A DNA stretch of 64,000 bases from Streptomyces sp. NL15-2K (GCF_030551255.1 NZ_CP130630.1:3577501-3641500); one strand, 5' to 3'. Positions 7,979-15,658 are shown, counted from the stretch's first letter. The notes: a model not told the origin generated them from the letters alone. Program-made: numbers and translations.

Positions 7979-9348
7979 CTCTGGGTCTCTCTCCCTTCGA
8001 ATGTCGAAGGCCTGGTCAGGCTGCCCGCTGCGATGGCCGACGCCCCGCCCTGCTCGGCCTGCGGCAGTTGCCGGCGGTGGTCGCCCTTGGACCAGGTGTG
8101 CACGACGACATCGGTGTTCTCAGCCATAGGTGGCTCCTCCGTTTGCAGGGGTCGGACCGTCTTCCCGACGGACGGATCCGGCGCGGCGGCCAGGCGGTGC
8201 TTGCGCTTGGGCAGGCCGAAGGTCGGGTGCGAGGTGGCCCACAGCGACACCTTGAGGATGCCCGCCTTGATCCGCGCGGCCTTCCGGCCTCCCACATACT
8301 TCGGCTTTGCCTGCGCTTCGTCGTCGACCATCTGCAGGATCCCGTCCCGCCGCCCGAGGCTGATGTGGTTGCCCAGGTACTCCAGCTTGGTGTTCGGGAT
8401 CTTGCGGCTGGTGAGGCGTCCCACGATCGCGTCCGCGGCCTGCCGGCCGGTGTAGCCGGCCGAAGCGCAGGACATCGGCAGCGGCCGGCCGTTGTCGCCG
8501 ATGGCGTAGGCGCTGTCGCCGGCGGCGTAGACGTCCGGGTGCGAGACCGACCTCATGGTGCGGTCGACGACGATCCGACCGTTCTCGGTGACCTCCAGCC
8601 CGCCGGCGGCGGCGATGGGGCCGGCCGCGAACCCGGCCGTCCACACGGTCGCGTCGGACGCCAGGGCGGTGCCGTCGGCACACAGTACCCGCGTGGCTTC
8701 GACGGCTTCGACGCTGGTCTGCTCCAGGACGGTGATGCCCAGCCGCTCGCAGGCCCGACGCAGGTGACCGCGGGCTCCGGCGGAGAGCCGGGCTCCCAGC
8801 TCGCCGCGGGCGACCAGCGTCACCGACAGGCCGGGCCGGGACTCGGCGATCTCGGTGGCGGTCTCGATGCCGGTCAGCCCGTCGCCGACGACCAGCACAC
8901 TCCCGCCTTGGCCCCGCCTGCCCAGGCTGTCCAGGCGCTCGCGCAGGCGCAGAGCCGACGGCCTGCCGGTGACGTCGAAGGCGTGCTCGGCCACGCCGGG
9001 GACGCCGCCGTCGGCGACGTGGCTGCCGAGCGCGTAGAGAAGCGTGTCGTAGCCGAGTTCGCCGCCGCCGTCGGCGTCGGCCACGGCGACGACCTGGCGC
9101 TCGGGGTCGACGGCGGTGACACGGGCCAGGCGCAGCCGTATCCCCGTGCCCGCGAAGACGTCGGCGAGCTGTGGAGCCTCGATCTCCTGGCCGGCCGCGA
9201 GCTGGTGCAGCCGCAGCCGCTGGACGAAGTCCGGCTCGGCGTTGACCACCGTGATCCCGGTGTCCGCCGGGGACAGCCGGCGGGCCAGGGTCCCGGCCAC
9301 GTAGGCCCCGGCGTAGCCGGCGCCGAGGACGACGATGCGGTGCTTCAT
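7975..9348 (-). CDS. FAD/NAD(P)-dependent oxidoreductase (type II NADH dehydrogenase-like), likely ECF41 target
   Basis: 457 residues from the ATG at 9348 (MKHRIVVLGAGYAGAYVAG, preceded by CAGGAGC). Two dinucleotide folds are visible: GAGYAG at the N-terminus for FAD and VVGDGLTGIETATEIAE near residue 160 for NAD(P)H. The second FAD contact is VYAAGDSA. The last 90 residues form a long tail (PKYVGGRKAARIKAGILKVS, then polar repeats) and include LWATSHP. A longer start at 9426 is unlikely because a probable promoter lies between the two. NDH-2-like enzymes feed electrons to quinones; the electron acceptor here is not evident. Confidence 0.85.
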   Translation of the reverse strand: MKHRIVVLGAGYAGAYVAGTLARRLSPADTGITVVNAEPDFVQRLRLHQLAAGQEIEAPQLADVFAGTGIRLRLARVTAVDPERQVVAVADADGGGELGYDTLLYALGSHVADGGVPGVAEHAFDVTGRPSALRLRERLDSLGRRGQGGSVLVVGDGLTGIETATEIAESRPGLSVTLVARGELGARLSAGARGHLRRACERLGITVLEQTSVEAVEATRVLCADGTALASDATVWTAGFAAGPIAAAGGLEVTENGRIVVDRTMRSVSHPDVYAAGDSAYAIGDNGRPLPMSCASAGYTGRQAADAIVGRLTSRKIPNTKLEYLGNHISLGRRDGILQMVDDEAQAKPKYVGGRKAARIKAGILKVSLWATSHPTFGLPKRKHRLAAAPDPSVGKTVRPLQTEEPPMAENTDVVVHTWSKGDHRRQLPQAEQGGASAIAAGSLTRPSTFEGRETQR

Positions 9349-9381
9349 GAGTTGCTCCTGTCTCAAGGGGTTCGGCCTCAA

Positions 9382-9408
9382 GACACCGGGCGACTGATCG
9401 CTGTGACA
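9382..9408 (-). promoter_or_regulatory. Candidate ECF41 promoter of the oxidoreductase-sigma operon
   Basis: On the minus strand TGTCACA (9408-9402) is followed after 16 bases by TGTC (9385-9382), 34 nt before the ATG at 9348. The ECF41 consensus I recall is TGTCACA at -35 and CGTC at -10. One mismatch in the -10 and correct spacing make this a strong candidate for autoregulation. Confidence 0.7.
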
Positions 9409-9609
9409 GCCTGTGAGCCAGATCACTCCACTGGTGTGGGCTCGGCACGCGAAGTCCTCAACTCACCTCCCCACGGTCCCGAACGTGCCCGCCCGGGTGG
9501 CGGTGACCGGTGAACGGGCGCGGCGCCGGCCGTTCGGTCTCCAGGAAGACCGGCGAAGAGCGGCATGGAAGGATCCTCACCGCCACGGCCGGGCCGCGCG
9601 CATCGGTTC

Positions 9610-12180
9610 TCACTTGCCGTAGACGGATACCTCGTAGAGCCCGCGGGACCAGTCGGCGTCCTTGCCGTGCGCGAGGTCGAAGGACTTGTACACATCGAGC
9701 TTGACGTAGCGGTACGAACCGGTCAGCTCGTGGCTCTGGTGGCCGACCCGGTTGTTCTGGGTGTTGTCGACGAGTTCCGCCCAGCGTTGGCCGTCGGTAC
9801 TGGCCGAGACGGTGTAGCGGTGGACGTTGTCCGAACCGCCGACCGTCTTGAACGAGAGCCCGATCCAGGCCAGCTTGTGGCGCCCGCCGAGGTCGACCTG
9901 CCAGGAGAAGGGGAGCCCTGCGCTCTTGTAGTACTGCTCCGTGTCGTCGTAGACGCTGACGTCCGCGTCCTTGCCGTCGTTGGCCTCGGTGGCGTCGTAG
10001 TGCCGGTAGATCCCGGTCTTCTCCTGTTCGGGGGTGGTCTCCCAGTCGCTCTGGCTCTCGGTGGGCGCGCCGACGGCGGCACGGACCTTGGGAGAGGCGG
10101 TCACCGGCTTGTTCAGGGAGAGCAGCTTCCAGTCCGGCTGCTTGACCTTGCCGTTCTTGGTGTCGAGGTCGAGTCGCGGGGTGGGCTGGAGCCTCATCAG
10201 GCCCTTGCCGCCGTTGCCGCTGTCGCTGATGGTCAGGGGCATGGCCACATACGTCGACTTCAGCAGGAGGTCCGGGCGCCAGCGGTCGCCGATGTACACG
10301 TAACTCGGCTTGCTGTCGGTACCGATGTTGAGGATCTTGGTGGGCTGGGAACCGTAGGTGGTGTTGTCACCGACGAGTTGGAGGGAACTCCACGCCTTCT
10401 GGCCGTTGCGGTAGCCGTACGCGTCCCGCGGCTCACGGAAGCCTGCGTCCATGTCCTCGGTACGCCCGTACTGGGCCTGGTTGGGGTACCAGCCGGACTG
10501 GTAGGACGTCATGAGGTACATGTATTTCCCGTTTTTGCCGCCGTGGCGGACCAGGGCGGGAGCCTCGCGGTGCTCGCCGACGTACATGTCGTACTCCTTG
10601 TCGGGCACCACGTCCGTGAAGGAGTCGTTCAGCTTCCACACCCGCATGTAGATGTGGTCCTGCGCGGTGACGAGGTATGCCTCGCCGGTCTTCTCGTCCT
10701 GGTGGACGGTGAAGTCACGTGAGCCGTACCCGATGTTGTCGCCCTTGCGCGCGGGGGCCGGGTCCTGACCGTCCATGGTGTAGTACGTCTCCGCACCGTA
10801 GGAGGGGGAGAAGATCCGCAGCTCCTTGTAGCCGAAGGTGTCGTACGTACCGGGGACACGGTTGATGACCGGTGTGAACACCGGCACGTCCGAGGCGTCC
10901 TCGGCCACCTGATACGTCACCGACGTGACCTCACTGGCCTTGCCGCCCTTCTCGCTGACCGCCTTGACGACGGTCCGCTTGCCGGGGGCGCCCGCCAGGG
11001 ATATCCGCATCCCGTCGTGGTATCTCCGGCGCTGGGGGTTGTCCGGGGCGGCCGGGTCGGACCCGTCCGTCGTGAAGTACGAGACGGCGCCGGCGGTCGC
11101 ACCGGTGACGAACGCGACGTCCTGGCTGTTGACCAGCACCACCGACGGATCGGACGACTCGTTCAGCGTGGGAGACACCACCGGCGCCACCAGCTGATCG
11201 TGGGAGGTCCCCGGGTCACCGATCGTGTACCGGGCCGTCATGGTGTCCGACGCCGTCGCCGTCGGATACCGCACGATGTAGCCACTGGTGGAGACGTTGT
11301 AGTCCTTCACGTACCGGTCGTAGGCCGACGTGTCGAAGCCGGTCATCCGGACCGCCTTCGCCTTCACGGTCGTGTCGTGCGCGATGTCGTTCAACTGGTA
11401 CGTCCACGAGTTGCCGGCCTGGCTCGTGCCGTAGTCGTCGTCACCGACGTAACTCAGCTTCTCGGGGGTGCGGGCGTCCGGGGCCTTGTACTGGAGGATC
11501 TTCGCCGGATAGTCGGCCTGCACGGGCTTGTAGGCGTGCTTCTTGTTCGCGGCGTCCTTGGCCGAGGTGTCGAAGTCCTCGACCGGCTGCCCTACGCGGT
11601 CGCCCATCGCGTCCGCTTCGGCGTTCCCCGCGCCGGGGCGGAAATGGCCCTTCGAGGTGATCGTGTAAGGGCCGTCGATGGTGCTGGAGGTCGCCACAAT
11701 GACTTCCGAGGCGGAGTAGTCCGCGGCCATCTCCCAGTGGCCCCACAGCACGTACTTCTTCGTCTTCTCGTTGTAGAGCAGCTTCGGGCGCTCCACCTTC
11801 GCGTGGGTGAGGATCTTGTTGCCGCGGGTGTCCTCGGAGTCCACCGTGAGTATCTGCTTGACCTTCTGCCAGTTCTCCAGGTCCTTGGACTTGTACAGAT
11901 TCAGTCCGTTGAACCGGGCGTTGCCCTGGGACTTGTCCTCCCCCACCCAGTAGTAGGTGTCTCCTCGCTTGAGGAAGCCTCCTCCGTGGGCATCGATGGG
12001 GTCGCCGTTGGTGTCGTAATACGTCTGACCGTTCGGGATGGCGTCGTACTTCGGGATGGCGTCGTACTGGGAACGCGAGGTGACGCTTCCGGGTGTGGAG
12101 GCCCCCGCGACGGCGGGAAGCAGGCCGGTCAGTAAGGCGGCGGTCACCACCACAGCCGCCGCCCTTCCAGGTCTGGGCAT
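9610..12180 (-). CDS. Secreted multidomain glycoside hydrolase (GH43-like) with F5/8 type C domain
   Basis: 856 residues. A Sec signal peptide (PGRAAAVVVTAALLTGLLPA, then VAGA) opens the protein. The catalytic region starts around residue 50 with GQTYYDTNGDPIDAHGGGFL, ERPKLLYNEKTKKYVLWGHW and TYYTMDGQDP; this resembles the GH43 group acting on galactan side chains. A chitobiase-C-terminal-like module (SYFTTDGSDPAAP) lies about residues 330-430, inside the blade propeller region. The final 150 residues are an F5/8C (CBM32-like) lectin (FSWQVDLGGRHKLAWIGLSF). The enzyme should attack plant or microbial polysaccharide outside the cell. A LacI-type operator sits 96 nt upstream. YDAIP is duplicated just after the signal peptide. 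Confidence 0.8.
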   Translation of the reverse strand: MPRPGRAAAVVVTAALLTGLLPAVAGASTPGSVTSRSQYDAIPKYDAIPNGQTYYDTNGDPIDAHGGGFLKRGDTYYWVGEDKSQGNARFNGLNLYKSKDLENWQKVKQILTVDSEDTRGNKILTHAKVERPKLLYNEKTKKYVLWGHWEMAADYSASEVIVATSSTIDGPYTITSKGHFRPGAGNAEADAMGDRVGQPVEDFDTSAKDAANKKHAYKPVQADYPAKILQYKAPDARTPEKLSYVGDDDYGTSQAGNSWTYQLNDIAHDTTVKAKAVRMTGFDTSAYDRYVKDYNVSTSGYIVRYPTATASDTMTARYTIGDPGTSHDQLVAPVVSPTLNESSDPSVVLVNSQDVAFVTGATAGAVSYFTTDGSDPAAPDNPQRRRYHDGMRISLAGAPGKRTVVKAVSEKGGKASEVTSVTYQVAEDASDVPVFTPVINRVPGTYDTFGYKELRIFSPSYGAETYYTMDGQDPAPARKGDNIGYGSRDFTVHQDEKTGEAYLVTAQDHIYMRVWKLNDSFTDVVPDKEYDMYVGEHREAPALVRHGGKNGKYMYLMTSYQSGWYPNQAQYGRTEDMDAGFREPRDAYGYRNGQKAWSSLQLVGDNTTYGSQPTKILNIGTDSKPSYVYIGDRWRPDLLLKSTYVAMPLTISDSGNGGKGLMRLQPTPRLDLDTKNGKVKQPDWKLLSLNKPVTASPKVRAAVGAPTESQSDWETTPEQEKTGIYRHYDATEANDGKDADVSVYDDTEQYYKSAGLPFSWQVDLGGRHKLAWIGLSFKTVGGSDNVHRYTVSASTDGQRWAELVDNTQNNRVGHQSHELTGSYRYVKLDVYKSFDLAHGKDADWSRGLYEVSVYGK

Positions 12181-12275
12181 GTCTGAGTCGGATCCCCTCT
12201 GTCGTGTGCCGTGCGGGCCGGGTCCTGTGCTGTGCGGACCGGATCGGTCGGTGTCCGGACGTCGTCACGTCCGCG

Positions 12276-12295
12276 GCATGTTTACGCAAACATGC
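12276..12295. promoter_or_regulatory. LacI/GalR-type operator upstream of the GH43 gene
   Basis: GCATGTTT (12276-12283), ACGC, AAACATGC (12288-12295): perfect 8-bp arms around a 4-bp centre. The core TGTTTACGCAAACA is close to the general LacI-family operator. Position 96-115 nt before the start codon fits sugar-controlled repression of the secreted enzyme. No LacI gene lies in the window. Confidence 0.7.
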
Positions 12296-12417
12296 GTCGC
12301 GAGCATGACACTATGGGCGGTGTCGGACAAGGGGAGGAACGCCGGTTGCCCCTCTGAACCCGACCATGGATGCGCTGCCGCTCTCCGGGTCTTCATAAGA
12401 CCTTGGCGCGCACCGCC

Positions 12418-12762
12418 GTCCGGATGATGAGGTGGCACGGTGACCAACCACGATGAGGCGGCGGCTGTCCGAGCCGAGCATGTGAGCGGGGCCGTCCGTG
12501 AGGTGGGCCAAGAGGCGGTGGACGTCGTCAGCATGCTCGGCCAGTGTCGCGCCCTTCTCGGGGCATGGAGCCGGCTGCGGGACAGCCCGCGGCGGTCGTA
12601 GGTGACCACGGTGAAGGTGTCGGTGAGGTGGGTGACGAGGTCGGTGGTGCGGTCGGCGTCGCCCTCTCGGCTCTGCGAGATCAGCAGCAGCGGGCCGCTG
12701 CCGCAGACCTGGTAGTGCAGGACGGTGCCGGGAACGGTGAGCGTTCCGGTGATCGTGGGCAT
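12418..12762 (-). pseudogene. Alpha/beta hydrolase, frameshifted and truncated
   Basis: The ATG at 12762 with GGGGAG upstream opens MPTITGTLTVPGTVLHYQVC, followed by GSGPLLLISQ and FTVVTYDRRGLSRSRL. This is the N-terminal half of an alpha/beta hydrolase with the oxyanion strand and the DRRG motif. After about 70 codons the similarity moves to another frame (EKGATLAEHADDVHRLLAHL, then HMLGSD), where the nucleophile elbow is expected as GNSxG but reads GSDSRR. No C-terminal half with the catalytic His follows. A ghost gene next to the CRISPR array. Confidence 0.7.
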
Positions 12763-12811
12763 GGTGGTCTCCCCACCCGGTACCGCCCGGAACGCTGGCG
12801 GTGAGGCACGG

Positions 12812-13031
12812 ATCACCTCCGCTCGAGCGGAGGTGATCCGGCTGCGGAGCTGAGGTGTTCTTCGTGATTCCGAGGCGCGCGGTCTCTCCGCGCAAGCGGA
12901 GGTGGCACGATCCTCACCCGCCCGGCACAGAAGGTGGCCGAGTCCTCTCCGCGCGAGCGGAGGTGATCCGCCGCCCTCGCCGCCGCCAGGGCCGGCGCGG
13001 AAGTCCTCTCCGCTCGAGCGGAGGTGATCCG
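12812..13031 (+). CRISPR. Short type I-E-like CRISPR array, 4 repeats, 3 spacers, no cas genes nearby
   Basis: 29-nt repeats lie at 12812-12840, 12881-12909, 12942-12970 and 13003-13031. The last two are GTCCTCTCCGC(G/T)CGAGCGG followed by AGGTGATCCG and differ from each other by one base. The second is degenerate (GGTCTCTCC..., ending GGCACG). The first matches except near its 5' end. Spacers between repeats 2-3 and 3-4 are exactly 32 nt, the I-E standard; the first is 40 nt. Each repeat has a CTCCGC/GCGGAG stem. No cas gene occurs in the 64 kb. The trailer runs into the end of the second vapC. Confidence 0.8.
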
Positions 13032-13047
13032 GTCACCGTCCAGGCGA

Positions 13048-13452
13048 TCACCGCACGTCGCGGTGCTGGACCTCCTTGAGCACCCCGGCGACCGTTGCGA
13101 AGTCGTTGTCCACATGGAGCACGGTGTGCCCGTGGTGCACCGCGGTCGCGCACACCAGCAAATCGATCGCTCCAGCCGCCCGATGCTGCCCTTGCTGCGT
13201 GAGCTTGTACTGGGCGGTCTCCACCCAGCGCCAGGCGTTCTTCGGAACCGCCGAGAGCAGGCAGAGTGCATCCAACTCCTCGGCAAGCTCGTCCCGGTGA
13301 GCGGGACTGGTCGCCGAGTGGAGAAACTCCGTTCGCGTCGGCTCGCAGATATGGAACACCCCCGCGGCGATGTGCCCCTCCCAGGGTTCCAACGCGCCTG
13401 GGATGCGGAACAGATGCCAGAGGGCAGAGGTGTCCAGCAAGTACGTGATCAT
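13048..13452 (-). CDS. vapC: PIN-domain toxin ribonuclease, VapC family (second locus)
   Basis: 134 residues starting MITYLLDTSALWHLFR. Acidic PIN residues are Asp7 in LLDTSALW, Glu in CEPTRTEFLHSA, Asp in GAIDLLVCATAV and Asp in LHVDNDFATVA. It shares architecture and motifs such as (A/S)GxxDLLV with the vapC at 3.0 kb, so the two loci belong to one subfamily. It overlaps its antitoxin gene by four bases (ATGA). Its 3' end lies 16 nt from the last CRISPR repeat. The active site is intact. Confidence 0.9.
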   Translation of the reverse strand: MITYLLDTSALWHLFRIPGALEPWEGHIAAGVFHICEPTRTEFLHSATSPAHRDELAEELDALCLLSAVPKNAWRWVETAQYKLTQQGQHRAAGAIDLLVCATAVHHGHTVLHVDNDFATVAGVLKEVQHRDVR

Positions 13453-13682
13453 TCGAAGGCCGCTCGCCGCACACGCTTCTGCGCGTCATGCGCCGCCGAC
13501 GCCTGCTCGAACTCGCCCCGCGCGCCCCGCGCAGCCAGCTTCTCCGCGGCCTCAAGCCGCTTGATCCGTGCCACGTAGTCCCGCAGAGCCGCGTTGACGG
13601 TCTCCTTCTTCGTCGTGGCACCCATGAGCCGCATGGCTTCCGCAAGCGCCTCGTCATCGAGATCAATCTGGGTCACCGACAT
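13449..13682 (-). CDS. vapB: Type II antitoxin, VapB family (second locus)
   Basis: 77 residues from the ATG at 13682 (MSVTQIDLDDEALAEAMRLM), with GGAGGTG seven bases upstream; the longer upstream frame has no ribosome site. The N-terminus is a ribbon-helix-helix (TQIDLDDE, TTKKETVNAALRDYV) close to the VapB at 2.8 kb. The C-terminal half (AAEKLAARGARGEFEQ) is helical and would block the toxin. A perfect inverted repeat lies 20 nt upstream of the start. Confidence 0.9.
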   Translation of the reverse strand: MSVTQIDLDDEALAEAMRLMGATTKKETVNAALRDYVARIKRLEAAEKLAARGARGEFEQASAAHDAQKRVRRAAFE

Positions 13683-13702
13683 CGGACACCTCCAGCATCC
13701 AC

Positions 13703-13725
13703 GATGTACACACCTAAAGTACATC
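13703..13725. promoter_or_regulatory. vapBC operator (second locus)
   Basis: GATGTAC (13703-13709), nine bases, GTACATC (13719-13725). Perfect 7-bp arms with the same 9-base spacer as the inverted repeat before the first vapBC. It lies in the leader of vapB and likely binds the VapBC complex. Confidence 0.6.
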
Positions 13726-13922
13726 ACCAACATTGGAGGAGGCGGCTCCGGAACCATCACTGACCAGGCGCCGGCCGATCCGGCCGTCACCGACGACATG
13801 CCGGCCACTCAGCCCGTCGATTACTGGAACGGCCTGGCCCATGGGGTCGTCACCCGGCATTCGCCACTTTCGGACGGACAGAACGAGATCACCCGGGTCG
13901 TCGACCAACTGCGCCACCGCGG

Positions 13923-14261
13923 GTGGCTCCAAAACGGCGCGGTTCCGGCCCGTCCGGTGAACCCGGCCAGCTCGGTGCGGACTCCACAGTGCCCGGACCA
14001 TCAGGGCCGCCGGGCGCCGACTCCACCGTCCCCGGCCCGAGCGGCCCTCCGGGGAGGGATGGCCGCGACGGCGTCGACGGCAAGGACGGCACCGACGGGC
14101 AGAACTGCCCCGACGGCTACTCGCTGCAGGCGCCCGAGTGGGATCCCGACGCCCTCGTCTGCCGCCGGACCGACGCGCCACCGCCCGACGAGCCCGGCAA
14201 CAGCGACGGCAACGGGCCCCTCGCCGTAGCCCTCGACCCCACCCGCCGCCAGTACCCATGA
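13923..14261 (+). CDS. Collagen-like Gly-X-Y repeat protein, probably 5'-truncated or frameshifted
   Basis: 112 residues. From residue 9 a run of collagen triplets (GPSGEPGQLG, GPSGPPGADS, GPSGPPGRDGRDGVDGKDG) leads to a Cys-containing end (QNCPDGYSLQ, DPDALVCRR). Such modules occur in phage-derived and surface proteins of streptomycetes. The start codon has no ribosome site. In another frame just upstream (about 13800-13950) the codons read VDYWNGLAHGVVTRHSPLSD and NEITRVVDQLRHRGWL, which looks like the true N-terminal part, so one frameshift near 13940 may have broken the gene. Function unknown. Confidence 0.45.
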   Translation: MAPKRRGSGPSGEPGQLGADSTVPGPSGPPGADSTVPGPSGPPGRDGRDGVDGKDGTDGQNCPDGYSLQAPEWDPDALVCRRTDAPPPDEPGNSDGNGPLAVALDPTRRQYP

Positions 14262-14266
14262 ACGAA

Positions 14267-14303
14267 CGCCCCCTGCACGGTCCACGCGGCCGTGCAGGGG
14301 GCG
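14267..14303. terminator. Bidirectional hairpin terminator between convergent genes
   Basis: Perfect 14-bp arms (CGCCCCCTGCACGG at 14267-14280, complement at 14290-14303) with a 9-base loop. It sits between the collagen-like gene and the CYTH gene, which face each other. Confidence 0.75.
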
Positions 14304-14320
14304 ATTCGTCATGCCCGGGG

Positions 14321-14875
14321 TCAGGCCCGCTGCGCCGCCACCGCGCCTGTGTACGTCTCCCGCGTCAGATCCTCCGGCCCGATGCCGAGCTCGGCGAGCA
14401 CCGCGCGGATGTCGTCCAGGGCCTCGGTCACCTCGTCTTCGTCGACCAGCGTCTCGACCTCAAGGAACGTGCCGTCGATCTCCGGCACCCGCACGAGCGT
14501 GGCGAGCATCTTCCGCCCGCGCGCCTCGAAGTCGTAGTTCCGGCACCGCTTCTCAAACGCGATGAGCGGCACGTGCCCGAGACCACGCAGGATCGCGTGG
14601 GAGGCTTCGGCATCCTCGACACGGGTCTCGTGCTCGGGTTTCGAGCCGGAGGCCTCATCGACTGCCGCAGCCTTGTACGTGAGCACAGTGCTGGTTCCGT
14701 CCGCACCGTGGACGATTCGTACCCGCAGTTCCTCACCCGCCCTCTCCAACGACCCGTCCGGCCGGTCGTAGTACGTATCCCGGTACACCTCAACGCGCGC
14801 CGTAGCCAATTGGTCGAGCTGCCGCATGACCGCTTCCGGCGATTGGACGCGGGCCTTCAACTCCGCCTCGATCAC
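14321..14875 (-). CDS. CYTH-domain protein (class IV adenylate cyclase / thiamine triphosphatase fold)
   Basis: 184 residues from the GTG at 14875 (VIEAELKARVQSPEAVMRQL), preceded by GAGAGGGG. The GTG at 14893 overlapping the upstream stop is less likely for lack of a ribosome site. The opening ExExK motif reads EAELKAR; further CYTH strands are TYYDRPDGSL, EELRVRIV, VLTYKAA, RCRNYDFE and FLEVETLVDEDE. These line a tunnel that binds triphosphates with metal. Members hydrolyse inorganic or thiamine triphosphate or cyclise ATP; the substrate here is open. It lies directly downstream of the frameshifted gene at 14890. Confidence 0.8.
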   Translation of the reverse strand: MIEAELKARVQSPEAVMRQLDQLATARVEVYRDTYYDRPDGSLERAGEELRVRIVHGADGTSTVLTYKAAAVDEASGSKPEHETRVEDAEASHAILRGLGHVPLIAFEKRCRNYDFEARGRKMLATLVRVPEIDGTFLEVETLVDEDEVTEALDDIRAVLAELGIGPEDLTRETYTGAVAAQRA

Positions 14876-14889
14876 CAGCGATTCCCCTC

Positions 14890-15428
14890 TCACACCGTGC
14901 GCTGCGCGCCGTCAATGATCGCCTCGAACATCCGCCGGAACCCCCGGAACAGAGGGCCGTGCGGCGTCGCCATCACCTTGTACGTCGCCGACTCGTGGCC
15001 TTCCCACCCTGCGTCGAAGGCGCTGACGAACATGGTGGAGTCCGTGCGGATCAGCCGCCAAGTGGGCAGCATCCGGTACCGGTACACCTGAATGTCGCAG
15101 GAGTCGGCCAGCTCGCGCAGGCGTGCCTCGGCGAGCCGCACACCTCCGGCAAGGGACTCTGCCGACTCCCCGATCTCCGCCGCCCGCCGGGCCAGGGCGT
15201 CGCTGTCCGGGTCGAGCAACAGCACCCGCACTGGAGCCCCTTGCCGCCTTGCTCACGCGGCAGACAGGCGCGCAGCAGGCTGTCGTTCAGTCCGATCAGG
15301 CCGAGGCCGCGCACAGCCAGGATGTCCAACTCCTGCGCCTCGCGGGCCTGCTGGGCGACCTGTGCAACGCGGTCGACGTGGTGGCGGTCGTGATCGCGGG
15401 TGGCTGCCTGGCTGACGAGGACGACGAG
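14890..15428 (-). pseudogene. Frameshifted and 5'-truncated hypothetical gene
   Basis: Two frames together make one protein. From 15428 the frame reads RDHDRHHVDRVAQVAQQARE, then ELDILAVRGLGLIGLNDSLL and RACLPREQGG. Near 15240 the sense moves to another frame, VRVLLLDPDSDALARRAAEI, then YRYRMLPTWRLIRTDSTMFV, ending HGPLFRGFRRMFEAIIDGAQ. A TGA precedes the first part and no start codon is available. The second part resembles the C-terminal domain found behind helix-turn-helix domains in some Streptomyces regulators. It shares a four-base overlap zone with the CYTH gene. A 113-residue fragment starting at 15231 could still be made. Confidence 0.6.
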
Positions 15429-15430
15429 TC

Positions 15431-15658
15431 ATGACGGGGCCCGCGACGAACGCCCTGCCGCTGGACCTCTCCACCATGCGCGCCACCGCCCACACCCCGA
15501 CCGCCTACGGCTACTGCTGCTGGCATGGCGAGGACGCCGAAGACGTCCGGCTGATCGACGTCCTCGAGCAGGGCTCCGGAGGGCGCGCGCCGGCGTTGTT
15601 CGCCTGCCCCCCGTGCCGCGAGACACACCGCCTGGTCCCGCTCGCCGACCGGCCGTGA
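15431..15658 (+). CDS. Small Cys/His-containing protein, unknown (1 of 3)
   Basis: 75 residues, MTGPATNALPLDLSTMRATA. The Cys/His residues fall in YCCWHGEDAED and FACPPCRETH: two CxxC/CCxH-type pairs that could hold zinc. It lies head-to-head with the frameshifted gene and is followed by a second small frame through a GTGA overlap. I do not recognise a characterised family. The spacing and codon use (third-position GC) suggest a real coding unit. Confidence 0.55.
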   Translation: MTGPATNALPLDLSTMRATAHTPTAYGYCCWHGEDAEDVRLIDVLEQGSGGRAPALFACPPCRETHRLVPLADRP

